In this document: one piece after another, positions 1-10,543 of the stretch
Numbering within the stretch: position 1 is the stretch's first letter
Layout: every line of letters begins with the position of its first letter
Assembly: GCA_028023455.1 (NCBI GenBank)
Contig: JAQFVV010012416.1
Location: forward strand, 1,665,767-1,729,766
DNA from: Epiperipatus broadwayi
Taxonomy: Eukaryota; Onychophora; Udeonychophora; Euonychophora; Peripatidae
Length of the DNA: 64,000 bases
Direction: 5' to 3'
Notes under the pieces: model-generated
Database searches by the model: none
What the model was told of the DNA's origin: nothing
Seen by the model: only the letters and a program-made list of their open reading frames with translations
Position numbers and translations under genes: made by a program

Positions 1-738
1 ATCAGAAAATATGGTGTCAATACTCAGAGATAAAAGATGATTTCTTCACCAATAATTCCCTTCAGTTTTATAAATCATTTTCAAAAATGCTGAATGAAAG
101 AAAATTATTGTTGCACTATTCTTAAATGTCAATTTCTCTGACTTAGACTAGCAATTATTATTTAGCAATTTATAAATTTCCTTCACTCTTCGACTGAATT
201 CAACTTCAAATATGAAAAGATCCGTAACAAATTTCGTAATTAATACAGTACAGAATATAATTATATGCGTGTTTATTAACAGCAAAGAGGATTATATCTA
301 ATAATAGAACGTTTCATCTTTCACATTACCAATAAAATCAGCTTAATATTAATAAGATTCAAGACTATTTTGGATTTGCAGTTAATGACAGTGAAGTTTG
401 GCTCAGAAGATGAATGAGATTCTCCTGAAACCAGTGTCTTGAGTATTGTACTGTCATATCTCACAATTCACAAGTTGGCTACTATACAACATAACTTAGT
501 TACATAATGAGCTAATAGAGAATGCTTAAATGATACTTATTCATAATATATATTTAAATAAATATGGTCATTGTATGTATAAGATTATTTTATGCAAGTA
601 TATAAAATTCTACGCTCGAAGAAAGGTTGAATAGTTCAAGAGATTAGTAAGTCAAAAACACAAAGACGTGATCATTGTTGATGGTCGATTGCTAGTATTT
701 GTCTGTCGTCTTATTAAAATATTTTTAATTAGTATCTT
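1..738. other. No gene seen
   Basis: AT-rich sequence with short stop-riddled frames. I see no TE signature, tRNA box or splice-bounded open frame. Confidence 0.5.
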
Positions 739-868
739 AATTTCTGAGTTGCGTCATAAATTTCAATGAGTGCAATATCATTAAGAAGCTTAACGTATTT
801 TATTTAATAGCTCAATTTCTGAGTTTCATCATAAATTTCAATGAGTGCAATATCGTTAAGAAGTTTAA
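739..868. repeat. Short direct repeat, two ~55-bp copies
   Basis: Copies at about 739-793 and 814-868 share a block beginning AATTTCTGAGTT and containing TTTCAATGAGTGCAATATC, with only a few substitutions. They are separated by about 20 bp, which points to a local duplication. Confidence 0.7.
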
Positions 869-1431
869 AAGTGTTTGCCTTAAAATACTTGATATAAAAA
901 TTAGGATTTAAATATTAACAGCTGTAAAATGAAAGAAAAGCATCCTTGTGTTGTGGATTTAAAGCTGTGTCACAACAAATCCTTAAAGATAGAAGATAAA
1001 AGTAAACTCTGGATTCAACCCTCGTAATAGGACGATGCTCCTTCCACCAATGGTGAAATCAGAATCACATTACAGTTACACTTTTCATTTTTACAGTCAG
1101 TGCACCAATGCTCATCTGGACTGGCATTCTTTAACCAATAACAGCAGGAAGAAAAATCCCAAGTTCACATGTAACCAAAGAAAAATTCAAAGATTTACAA
1201 TTTTATATATATATAGAAACTACACATCCGTGTTATTGTTTAATAGCAAAGCCAGCTTCATTTTTAATTCCTAATAAAAAATATAAATCGTTTCAGTATA
1301 CAATATGTTCATAGAATTGTGACTATATACTGGACGAATTCCGTTATTTAGTTAAATTGTTAAGTGTTTCTAAAAAAAAAAAAAAAATTCAAACTTTAGA
1401 CCATACTTTTTTAAAATATATTTAACTATTA
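869..1431. other. No supported gene
   Basis: A 79-codon open frame at 1035-1274 (+) is the only one. Its predicted peptide is low in complexity, has no motif I recognise and has no splice context. I treat it as chance. Confidence 0.4.
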
Positions 1432-1530
1432 GTGGAGAAGAGAAGCTAAAGATTGGAGAAGATGGATTGAACTTGGAGAGACCGTCATTCTGCAGTGGAT
1501 TAATAATGGTTGATGATGATTAATAACACA
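1432..1530 (+). pseudogene. 3' fragment of RTE-like non-LTR retrotransposon
   Basis: The sequence around GATTGAACTTGGAGAGACCG, followed by CTGCAGTGGATTAATAATGG and a TGATGATGATT tail, matches the 3' ends of the LINE copies at 14.6 kb (minus) and 59.0 kb (plus) in this window. Only the last codons of the ORF and the short 3' tail remain. In the family, such 5'-truncated fragments are dead products of incomplete reverse transcription. The repeating TGA-type tail is shared by the copies here. Confidence 0.75.
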
Positions 1531-1921
1531 TAGATTAATAAAGAATACAATGCTTCCAATGATATTTTTTTTCTCCAATTTTCAGATGTTGCTGGTCTGA
1601 TAATTGAAAGAACTGATATGTGGAATGAACTGATAGTCTTAGAATCATGAATACCAAACCTGAAATGATCCTCTAACTGACTAGGATTTAATAAAATAGC
1701 CTTGGTTGGAGTATCACTTTAAGTTCAGTATTCATAAATGTAAAGATTACTGGTTGAATTCCCATGCCAGTTCTGACACATGTCAGGCCAGCAACACCTG
1801 AAGAAGAAAAAAAAAAGGCCTTTGGACTCATACTATGGATTACACTAATATATGTTTTATTATTAATAGTTAAATGTAAACATTTTGAAATACAGGCATT
1901 ATTCACATACCTGGAGCTTAA

Positions 1922-2322
1922 TTTTAAATATAGGGGATTTGAACTCAGACTTTCAAGTGTCCACCTATCTCAAATCACTGATATACATGACCACACACAT
2001 GTAGAAAAGATAAATAATCACCAACATATGTATTTCATTAGATTTTCAATGGTATGGATGGCTGAAGAGTTTTTGGAATAGATTGAAGCATATCCATTAA
2101 AGTATGAAGATTTGCTATCTTAATATAAACTGAGCACTGATAACATGTATGTGTGGGAGATGATAATCTGGACCAACTGATGAGTGCTGCTTCAGCACGA
2201 AATACGAATATTGGTGATTATTTATTTTTTCTACATGTGTGTGGTCATGTGTATCAGAGGTTTGAGATAGTGGATAGTTGAAGGGTGCTTGAAAGTCTGA
2301 GTTCAAATTCCCTATATTTAAA
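1922..2322. mobile_element. Foldback element, family FB-A
   Basis: Terminal inverted arms start TTAAATATAGGGGATTTGAA and continue with CTCAGACTTTCAAG; the right end is the reverse complement. Inner segments (CACACATGTAGAAAA and its partner TTTTCTACATGTGTG) pair too. The same termini recur at 36.3-37.2, 47.1, 52.3 and 57.1 kb. No coding capacity is visible. The two short ORFs across it are shadows of the arms. Confidence 0.75.
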
Positions 2323-2351
2323 TGTAAACATTAAAAACATAAAGCTAAACT

Positions 2352-2433
2352 AGTCAATAAATAACAAAATTACCCCAAATCCAAACTAGTCAGGTTGAGT
2401 TTTGGATTTGGGGGTAATTTTGATTAATAAATG
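2352..2433. repeat. Short near-perfect hairpin
   Basis: Arms of about 33 bp, running through ACAAAATTACCCCAAATCC and its inverted partner GGATTTGGGGGTAATTTTG, are separated by about 13 bp. It lies just outside the foldback element and could be a separate tiny MITE. Confidence 0.65.
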
Positions 2434-2615
2434 TATTCAGAAAAGTATTAAGTTAAAACTTTTCTAGAAGTTTATTAGATGATGGAAATAATTCAACATA
2501 TAACTGTTAACAAAATGCTTCATCTCACATCTACAGACAAATGCTGCATGTATAATGTTTTGATATAGTTTGACCAATTGAAAATATTTCAATCCAAGAA
2601 CTCTTTCGTCCAAAG

Positions 2616-2631
2616 GAGGAGGGGGGGGGGT
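2616..2631 (+). repeat. Poly-G run
   Basis: GGAGGA followed by a run of at least ten G in otherwise AT-rich DNA. A simple repeat. Confidence 0.9.
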
Positions 2632-2957
2632 AGTTTTAAACTATTTTGTTATCTCTAGAATATCAACTGTTATTACCAATATCATTATAACTTTTAGTTG
2701 AAGAACGAGTTTTAAATACATATTACATGAAAGAAAAAACTGCTTTTTTAAAAAATCGTTAATAAATCAAAATGAGGTAGAAATTTAAAATGAAATTAAA
2801 TCGGAATGTTTAGCATAGTTTACCTTTGACTTACTGCAAATAAATAGTTAATTACACAACTTTGACTAATTGGTTTTTTTCTTACTTGTCTAAAAGCGAT
2901 TAATATTTCTACATAATTAGAAAAAAAGATTATGTTTCAAATTAATAATTTATCGTT

Positions 2958-3118
2958 TCTGATTATGAGAAATATTTTTTTCCAACATTGAAACAATAGT
3001 TATTTACTTTCCATTTTTATTACACCAATAATAAATTTTGAAATATTCCTTTCTAAAATGACATACAAATAATAAAAATAAATAACTGTTGTTTCAATGT
3101 TGAAATTTTTTTACTCAG
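2958..3118. repeat. Inverted repeat (possible MITE)
   Basis: TTTCCAACATTGAAACAATAG and the continuing TTATTTACTTT on the left pair with ATAAATAACTGTTGTTTCAA near the right end. Arms are about 35-40 bp, imperfect, around a 70-80 bp spacer. No TSD was established. Confidence 0.5.
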
Positions 3119-4099
3119 AAACATTACGTTTTAAAATACGGTTAAATAGGGCATGGGAAAGTGGTAGATAGAGAGCTAAAGATACCCGAGTCGCAATCTA
3201 ATTTCAAAACTCAAATGACATTTGACCTCGCAAAGAACAACCCATTTGATTATTAGTATTAAAAAAAATAATCAGATAATTTATTACTCAGGAGACCATG
3301 TGATATTCAAGTTAACAGGGTGAGCTGTGATCCAGAGATTTTTGGCTTTGAAGTTTGATATATCCAGGAATGGTTCTATAAAACCAACTGAGTGGGCATT
3401 TATATTGTCTTTAAATAAACCATCAACTCAAAGAATAAACTTAACAACTAGAGTTTAATAACACCAAATATATAATAATAATAAATGTACAACTTAAACA
3501 TTATAACTAACTGCATGCTGGTTGTTCTAACATCTTTTTGCATATAAAGTTAACAAATACTTTACAGTCTCTGCACTGATCCAGTCATATTCTATGATTA
3601 CTACTTCTCAGGTTTTCCCTGTCTGATAAGTTATAGGTGTTTTTTTTTTTTTGCATTCTTTCAGCCATGAGGTATGGCAGACCGTTTTGTTAATATCAAA
3701 GCATTTATCTTATCAGTACGATTCTGTCAAATAGCTTTTGGTTCAGATCTTTTATAATTTACATGAGCTATCCCTTACTCTAAGGAAACAAAACTTAGGA
3801 TATGCCTTCACCCAAATTAATTTCTAAGATGCATTTGACCCTGTTATCTGTCTATTCATCAACAAATGCATTATGCATACTTATCTCAAACAGTGTACTT
3901 TTGATTATCCCAATTAACAATAATATAGGTTTAATACAAAAGAACATAAGATTGCCCTTTATTTCTATTCCTAAAAAGAGTATCCTGAAATTTATAGATA
4001 CATTTAAGTAACTGAAATGAAAATAACATTAACTCTCACTGAGTTATATAAGCACCAACAATTATTTATTATCATATATCACTGTGATAATTTGTTATA
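3119..4099. other. No supported gene
   Basis: AT-rich stretch with a T-run near 3640. Open frames at 3802-4011 and 4017-4205 have no recognisable motif, and the second runs into the Tigger-like element. Confidence 0.45.
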
Positions 4100-4157
4100 C
4101 ACCTGGGTCTCTTTTTACGCGGATTTATTTAACGCGATTTTAAAGTTATGCGATTCA

Positions 4158-4262
4158 CGTTTCTCCGGAAGTCGAACTCCGATAATGCGCTATTACTTTA
4201 AATAATAAATTTCACACACGTCATATTGAAAGTAATAGCACATTATTGGAATTCAACTTTTA
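4158..4262. repeat. Subterminal hairpin of the Tigger-like element
   Basis: AATGCGCTATTACTTTAAA pairs with a downstream inverted copy, with about 45-bp arms extending through GAAGTCGAACTCCGAT. It is present in all three Tigger-like copies, so it belongs to the subfamily and is not a new insertion. Confidence 0.7.
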
Positions 4263-4298
4263 TCTTAGTAATTTCAATATTTTCAGTGCTTTATAATA

Positions 4299-5330
4299 AA
4301 TCAATGATTTTATATAGCGTGATGTTTTTTATAAACTGTAATAGTTAAACAGCATTAAGCTGTTGCACATGCGCTTTGCAGATTTTAACTATAAATGACT
4401 GAATACTAACACTTCAACCATATGATAAAGTCTTTGGGAAAAGATAGAATGGCCATCTATCTTTTCGAACCCAAACGCTTTTGTATGGGAAAATCTTAAG
4501 TGTCTGAAAGTGAAAGCGTGAAGATATTAAATAATCACTTTAAATTACTTTTACATGCTTGAATGAATGACGCTGGTGAAAATTACTAGAATTTACGATA
4601 CGTCATTCTTATTTGAAATTAAATGTATGTAAATAAATCAATTATTTTATATAGCGCGATGTTTTATAAACTGTAATAGTTAAACAGCATTAAGCTGTTG
4701 CACGTGCACATTTAATTTCAAATAAGAATGACGTATCATAAATTCTAGTAATTTTCACCAGTGTCATTCATTCAAGCATGTAAAAGTAATTTAAAGTGAT
4801 TATTTAATATCTTCACGCTTTCACTTTCAGACACTTAAGATTTGCCCATACAAAAGCGTTTGGGTTCGAAAAGATAGATGGCCATTCTATCTTTTCCCAA
4901 AGACTTTATCATGTGGTTGAAGTGTTAGTATTCAGTCATTTATAGTTAAAATCTGCAAAGCGCATGTGCAACAGCTTAATGCTGTTTAACTATTACAGTT
5001 TATAAAACATCGCGCTATATAAAATAATTGATTTATTTACATACATTTAATTTCAAATAAGAATGTCGTATCGTAAATTCTAGTAATTTTCACCAGCGTC
5101 ATTCATTCAAGCATGTAAAAGTAATTTAAAGTGATTATTTAATATCTTCATGCTTTCACTTTCAGACACTTAAGATTTGCCCATACAAAAGCGTTTGGGT
5201 TCGAAAAGATAGATGGCCATTCTATCTTTTCCCAAAGACTTTATCATGTGGTTGAAGTGTTAGTATTCAGTCATTTATAGTTAAAATCTGCAAAGCGCAT
5301 GTGCAACAGCTTAATGCTGTTTAACTATTA
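4299..5330. mobile_element. Structured repeat SR, locus 1: tandem + inverted units nested in Tigger-like copy 1
   Basis: A 15-bp sequence, CAGTGCTTTATAATA, flanks it exactly (4284-4298 and 5331-5345). The other two Tigger-like copies have this site only once, so this is a bona fide insertion with TSD. It starts with about 1.2 forward units of 337 bp: TATATA at 4311 and 4648, and a putative start TAATAG at 4339 and 4675. Orientation flips near 4706, then come two reverse units of 336 bp, the last ending precisely at the inverse of TAATAGTT. Each unit has a TATA-like box about 28 bp before the putative start, a 5' hairpin (AACAGC/GCTGTT), a mid hairpin (AAGATAG/CTATCTT), a CCCA/TGGG stem and a 3' hairpin (GAATGACG/CGTCATTC). 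No ORF. Identity unknown to me; it could be a retroposed ncRNA or a retrozyme/Penelope-related satellite. Confidence 0.8.
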
Positions 5331-6103
5331 CAGTGCTTTATAATAGTAAGATTTTGTGCAACAATGAAATTAAAATCATGATTTCCACATTTTATTTATA
5401 CACACATTAAATTTTACAAGATTATAATGTAAATTTGTTCAAACATTGTGCGTGTTAATTTTGCATTTTAAATCACATTCTGTTTTTGCTTTTTAAAAAT
5501 GAACGTAATCAATTATTAATCATTTAGTGTCTACAAGTTTATTTATGAAAGGTGAGTAATAGCAGTGGGCACAATTAAAATTGAAAATTAAAAAATTAAA
5601 GACAAAAATAAGAATTTAATTTTTAGTTGTTAGATTAATTACTAATTATGTTGTCACCAGAAAACCATTAACACAACATGAAAGTGACGTTGGTGCTAGT
5701 TATATTTCCTCTTGTGAAGAATCTGATTTTTTATCAGTTTGCAAACGAAACTGTTTATCGGCAAATAGCAATAATAATTAAAATGTGTATAAAAAAATGT
5801 AAATTACTGTAAATTATGCATAAAAATATATTGTTTTGAATAAAATTAAATATTATAGTTAAAAAAAGTTTGTCTTGTATCAATTTTTTTCAAATATTTT
5901 TTATTAGTCATATTTTATTTCCTTATTTTTTTTTGCGCGAATTTTAAAGTAATTTTACATTGGTGCTTTGCTTTTACACAATTTTTGAAAAATAACAGTC
6001 TGTATCCCCCCTTTTTCAAGGTAAGTTATGTCTATTTTTGTGCGATTTCATTTGCGCGTGTTTTCTGAGGAACCTATCTATCGCGTAAAATGAGACCCAG
6101 GTG

Positions 6104-6355
6104 TATTTCAAAGAATCTCCCAATAAATATGTGATTATAAATATTCTGAATCAATTTCAACAAATTGCTTCTCATTTTATTTTTTTTGCAGATTATTCTT
6201 ATCCAAACCAAGATTAAGGATGATTCATTAATTGATCTCATTCATTTTTTTCATACAACTTATAAAAAAGAAAAATCATATTTGCAATTTTACTTATGCT
6301 TTTTCAGTCCTGCTGCTGTAGTGTGGTTCATGGCTAAGTCTTTACAAATACTCAA
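6104..6355. other. No gene seen
   Basis: AT-rich spacer between two elements. A 100-codon frame (6165-6467) spans from here into the foldback arm and is not convincing. Confidence 0.45.
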
Positions 6356-6853
6356 TAAATACAATTTATCCCTTCTACTTTGGACATATTTTAGCAAAAA
6401 ACCTTTTATTGTACAATGTTACATTTTGAGTGTCCTGCAGTCTTCTTCAGAGCCACTTTTACTTTAATTTTTAAAGTTAAATAAATTTTCTACTTTGGGG
6501 AAAATTTATATATTCTAGTTCACCATAAACAGGAAAGACACATGCTACACTTTATCGAGGAAATGGAATGTCTAGCATAATTAGCATAAATTTGCATATT
6601 GTTAACCTTATTAACAGTTAAGGTATGATTATGAAGACTGGACCCATCGAAAGTGCTAAGCTCAACTTATTTATCTATTTCATAACAATACACAGCTTTG
6701 AGGCCAATTGCGCTACAGATGCAAGCGAACTAGAATTTAAAATTAAAGTAAAAATGGCTCTGAAGAAGACTGCAGGATAGTCAAAACGTAAGATTGTGTA
6801 ATAAAATTTTTTTTTTGCTAAAATGTGTTCAAAGTAGAGGAGATAAATTGCAT
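6356..6853. mobile_element. Foldback element with ~115-bp arms, family FB-B
   Basis: Left arm (about 6356-6480) and right arm (about 6735-6853) are inverted copies running through CTACTTTGGACATATTTTAGC and CCTGCAGTCTTCTTCAGAGC. The spacer is about 250 bp with no ORF. Each arm carries the CTGAAGA-hairpin-AAAA motif also seen in other foldbacks here. No clear TSD was found. Confidence 0.75.
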
Positions 6854-7870
6854 TTATATAAGATACTACAGAAAAATAAAGGAATTGGTTAATTTGATAA
6901 TATTTTTAATCAATAAATACTATTATTAAAACTGTAAAAATGTTCATAAGCAGCTCCTCAAAACAATTTTTATACTCAATGCTTCCCGAAAAAGACTGAA
7001 ACTTAATTGCCAAAATTATACTTAAGTTACATATTAAAAAAAAAAAAAAAAAACATTTTTAAAATCTCACTAAATAACAACCAGTTACCACCTGTGCTTC
7101 AATCTTTGACTGTGTTTCTATAGATATTTTATTAAAATTGATTTTTTCTCAGTCAGTAAGCCTTGGACAAATTGTTAATTTAATCTAACCACAATAGACA
7201 ATAAAGGGTATTAATTACTCAAATATACCACAAAAAACTATTTTCAGAAGTGAAAGTTATAATCAATTTCACAAAACAGTGCTCTTTAGTCTTAATTAAC
7301 ACATCTATCTCCATCCAGTAAAATTCTCTAAGAAATCTGTTTAAAGTTAGCATTAATACTATTTATTAATTATGCAATGTTCATGGGGAAATAAGTTAAC
7401 AACTATTGGAAACCTGCATCTATTTTCAAAATTTTATCTGCATAAAAATGTCTAACAAGCCCAAAACAATTAAAAGATTCAATCACAACTTTATGATATT
7501 TATTCATACATTGAAAGCTGTCTGTCCAACAAGGAGTGTCCTTGTATTGAACAGAAATATAACTTTCTAAATTTAAATAATTACAGGTGTAAAGTATTTT
7601 TAATAGTTTTCAATACTTGACTATCAAGTTAAGTAACTGGATTTATGAGTTACCAATCTTGAAAAATTTCATAATCTGCTACATATGTAAAATCTGTGGA
7701 AGAAGTTATAGCCTGTTGACACTACAGAACATGTTTTGTGTAGTGACTTACTGACATGACAATGATTATGGAGGCAAACTATACTCCTCATGCTAATTCC
7801 ATTGCCGACTAGTTTATTTATTTAACAGAAAAAGTTTTTTTTTTCTTAGATAACGGGCTATTATCTAACA
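6854..7870. other. No gene seen
   Basis: AT-rich, with an A-run near 7040-7055. Nothing recognisable on either strand. The last eight bases (7863-7870, ATCTAACA) are the left TSD of the next element. Confidence 0.5.
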
Positions 7871-9411
7871 CAGCGTTTCCCAACCTTTTTTGGCTCATGT
7901 ACCACTTGGTAGTATATCATGCTAAATTGTACCACTTCATAAAAATGATTGTATTTTGTAAAATTTGTTATTGCGAGTGTGTTATTTTATTTGCATTATA
8001 CATATTATAGGGTGACCATGTATTCACATCACATAATGAGACAAATTACATTGTAACATGCCTAAACGTCATGCTGGATTATAAACTCACTGAAATTATA
8101 AACTCACTGTAACATATATGTATGTGTTTGTTCAAAGTATCATATTTATCTACTATTTTGTCATATTTCATTTACTAATAAATGGTTTTAATAAAAACAC
8201 AAAATTATAAAAACCCAATTAATATATTTTTTTATCATAATCAAATGTTTTTATAAAATAAATTTAATGAGATCCTTGTGCTTGTTTCGAAGAACATAAT
8301 TTTTTGAAATTTGGTTCAGAAGATGCAAGATATACCCTTAAGTCTACAGCTGCATTCAATCTGTTTCAATACTTTTTTTTTAAAAAAATATATGAAGAAA
8401 AAGCTCTTTCTACTAATTCCATACTAGTAAATGGTAATAATAATTTAAGAGCTTTCTCAGAAAACTGTTCATATTCTTTAATGTTTAACCAAAATTAATT
8501 AGATTGTGTCGATAATTCTATTAAATTTTCTTTCTCTTTTATTGATAATGATGTAGCTTTTTCTAAATTTTCTTCATAGAAGGGGTTTGAAATCCACTTA
8601 TCATTTGTGTTTTCGGGTTTTGGAAAATATTCCATGAAAGACAATTTTAATCCTGTTAAATGTGCTATTATATTTTCTGTATATCTTGAGACAGACTAAC
8701 CTTATTTTCAAACAAAAAAATATGTAGAGTTTCGAATTTTTCCGGTTGATTGTTTTCAATACACTGTTTCCAAAAATCTAATTTCTTAATCATACTTTCA
8801 ATTTTATCATTAACATTAAAGATCGTTATCGAGTTATTCTGAAGTGTCAAATTTAAGTTCATTTATTTGCAAAAAATATCAGATAAATATGCAAGCACCT
8901 GAAGCCAATCAAAATCATACAATTTCGAAGAGAGATCAAAAGGATTGTCTTAAAAAAAAAAACCTGTGCTTCTTGTCTAAGTTCGAATAAGCAGGTTATA
9001 TAGGGATCAATGAATTTTAATAAACAAAGACGATACAATCACAAACAATAACCTGTCACTTGTAAGCCATGCGGTGAAGTGAATGAGAGTGCAGCACTAT
9101 GACAACAGTGGCGGCGACATCTCAAGTTACTGGTGGCTAACGGCTAAATTTAAAAGTGCACTCCAAAAAAAAAAAACCGATATCAATTGCTGGATTTTCG
9201 ATCATCGACTGTACATATTAACAACTTTACTGTATAATATTATTCATTAAAATAATTTTTATGAATTATAGGAAAAAACGTTTCTATGATATTTTTATGA
9301 TTTAATTTTTTTTATTTTTTATGTCCGCCATTATTGATTATTTTTCGTGTACCACCAACCAGCAACTCGCGTACCACCAGTGGTACGCGTACCACAGGTT
9401 GGGAAACGCTG
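7871..9411 (-). mobile_element. hAT DNA transposon, internally deleted
   Basis: Terminal inverted repeats are CAGCGTTTCCCAACC on the left and its inverse on the right, and the perfect 8-bp TSD ATCTAACA lies at 7863-7870 and 9412-9419. The 8-bp TSD and the CAG..GTTCCCAACC-type ends are diagnostic of hAT elements. At 1.54 kb it is too short for a complete transposase plus termini; the N-terminal coding half is missing. Subterminal GTACCAC repeats near both ends (7905-7935, 9350-9395) may be transposase binding sites. Confidence 0.95.
8265..9000 (-). pseudogene. hAT transposase remnant (ZBED5/FAM200-like C-terminal half)
   Basis: Read on the minus strand with several frameshifts and stops, this encodes the C-terminal part of a hAT transposase of the type domesticated as ZBED5/FAM200. 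Near 8930-8880 lies a DFDWLQVLAYLSDIF-like segment. NELNLTLQNN and NDKIESMIKKLDFW follow (about 8862-8770). Near 8460-8300 a degraded hAT dimerisation region is visible, with SEKALKLLL-like and YLASSEPNF-like stretches. The upstream BED finger and most of the catalytic RNase-H-like domain are absent. The gene is dead: frames are broken at least near 8510, 8670 and 8870-8950. The family normally has roughly 600 residues; about 200 can be traced here. Confidence 0.85.
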
Positions 9412-9719
9412 ATCTAACATAATAAACAAATCAGTTGAAAATGCAGCCAGAAAATAGATTCATTGGTGACTTTATTGTGTCTTTTAATTTTCCATTATAT
9501 ATGTGTTAAAAAAAAGCTTGCATTTTCTAGGGTGTAATTTTACAAAGTTCCATATCTCGAATCAATTGAGATCCAATGTAAACATAATCTTCCATGGTGT
9601 AACTTAACAAACCTCCATACATTGAGACCCAACTAAACATAATCTTCCATTCACATACTCTTTCTTAACTGTGAAGAGCAGTAAAGACACTTTTGCTATT
9701 CTGCAAACACTTTTCTTTT
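9412..9719. other. No gene seen
   Basis: AT-rich spacer. Two blocks (9535-9600 and 9600-9650) are loosely similar to each other around CATAATCTTCCAT and may be a decayed duplication. Confidence 0.45.
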
Positions 9720-9970
9720 TGTGTTTTTGTATATATATATATACTGAGAGAGAGGGGAAAAGTATGAAGGAGAAGAGAGATGAGGGAAGGGAGAGAGGAG
9801 GAAGAAGGAGATAAATAAAATAAAGACAAAAATATAGAAAACAGATATATATAGACATAGACAGTTGGATGGATAGATAAAAAAAGACAAGGGAAATAAT
9901 ATAGACAGAAATATATAGGTATATAAACCAACAGATATATAGATGAAATGATAGACAGATAGATAGATAT
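9720..9970. repeat. Purine-rich microsatellite tract
   Basis: GAGAGAGAGGGGAAA, GGGAGAGAGGAGGAAG and GATA/GACA-type repeats form a strand-asymmetric polypurine region ending in AGATAGATAGATA. The three overlapping minus-strand ORFs here (60-140 codons of mainly S, L, F, Y and I) are translations of this tract and not genes. Confidence 0.85.
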
Positions 9971-10125
9971 TTTTTTTTTTTAAAAAAAAAATTATAGTAG
10001 AACAAAAGCCATCCCAACAACCACACAGAGAAACAATGAAAAAGAAACCATTATTTAACAAGCTTCCCAAAGTCAAGTGTTGATGGTTGGAATGATTTTT
10101 CATTCTTATTTTACACTCAGGCTAA

Positions 10126-10265
10126 TAATAGATGCACATTTATCTACCATTACTGGATAGTTAGCAGAAGTGAGTCTGGATAATCTACTTGACTAAGATA
10201 TAAAAAGTAATTCAAGTTTAACCAAGACAGATTCGAGTCCTGGTCTGATCATGGAAATCAGATAT
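10126..10265 (+). repeat. tRNA-like dispersed repeat, copy 1
   Basis: Shares an ordered set of short blocks with 58426-58560: a [T]ACCATTACTGGAT-type block, AATTCAAGTTTA-CC, and a tRNA B-box-like AGATTCGAGTCCTGG. The order is conserved but identity is modest, so this is an old SINE-like family. No TSD was found. Confidence 0.45.
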
Positions 10266-10413
10266 GCACAAAACTATACTTTGAATTTACACATTGTTAC
10301 AGAATAACTCAATCTTTTTTTATGAAAATGTGGTTAATATATTATTTATAAACTCATGCCTTGATTTAAAAAAAAAAAAAAATTGGATAAATAAGTAAGG
10401 AACAAATACTTAC

Positions 10414-10543
10414 GTCGTTAATCGTGGTGGTTCCTCAATATCTATCTCTATTTCATCAGATACAACCTCAGTTGAATACTGGCTACTGGCCAGGCTGGAT
10501 AGAACCTGAGAGCGGACATCTCTACGTGCTCGATGGGGAGTTC
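10414..10543 (-). CDS. Putative internal coding exon of a host gene
   Basis: On the minus strand a 130-bp open segment is followed by a consensus donor (AC|GTAAGTATT; intron starts at 10413) and preceded by an AG acceptor at 10545-10544 after an AT-rich, T-containing tract. GC content is far above the flanks. In phase 1 at the 5' end and phase 2 at the 3' end it has no stop and gives 42 full codons beginning TPHRARRDVRSQVLSSLASS and ending with an acidic stretch EIEIDIEEPP followed by RLT. The composition (Ser-rich, then acidic) looks like a linker in a cytoplasmic or regulatory protein. I do not recognise the family. No partner exon was found within the window, which would fit very long introns. 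It is the best candidate for genuine host coding sequence here, and it implies that the gene runs right to left. Confidence 0.6.

Larger units (their letters stand above)
4100..6103 (+). mobile_element. Tigger/pogo-like DNA transposon, copy 1 (non-autonomous, with nested insertion)
   Basis: Termini are CACCTGGGTCTCTTTTTACG on the left and the inverse of CACCTGGGTCTCATTTTACG on the right, flanked by TA dinucleotides (4098-4099, 6104-6105). TA target choice and subterminal GCGATTTT/GCGAATTT-type repeats are typical of the Tigger/pogo branch of Tc1/mariner elements. Copies at 50.5 and 59.5 kb share the ends, an internal hairpin (4160-4260) and the sequence CCCCCTTTTTCAAGGTAAGT near the right end. 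No helix-turn-helix is visible in this copy. A short open stretch near 5670-5760 may be a transposase C-terminal remnant, since an ESDV tetrapeptide also occurs near the same place in copy 3. A structured repeat (4299-5330) is nested inside. Confidence 0.85.

Noticed and set aside
1035-1274. 79-codon ORF near a slightly GC-richer patch
   Set aside because: No homology or splice context, and the peptide composition follows local base composition.
4565-4612. SR 3' hairpin (GAATGACG/CGTCATTC) as a hammerhead with GTC cleavage site
   Set aside because: The core reads CTGGTGA instead of CTGANGA and there is no stem II between it and a GAAA, so the fold is not supported.
9604-10103. Three overlapping minus-strand ORFs of 88-140 codons
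   Set aside because: They are translations of a polypurine/GATA microsatellite (Ser, Leu, Phe, Tyr and Ile repeats) with no domain.
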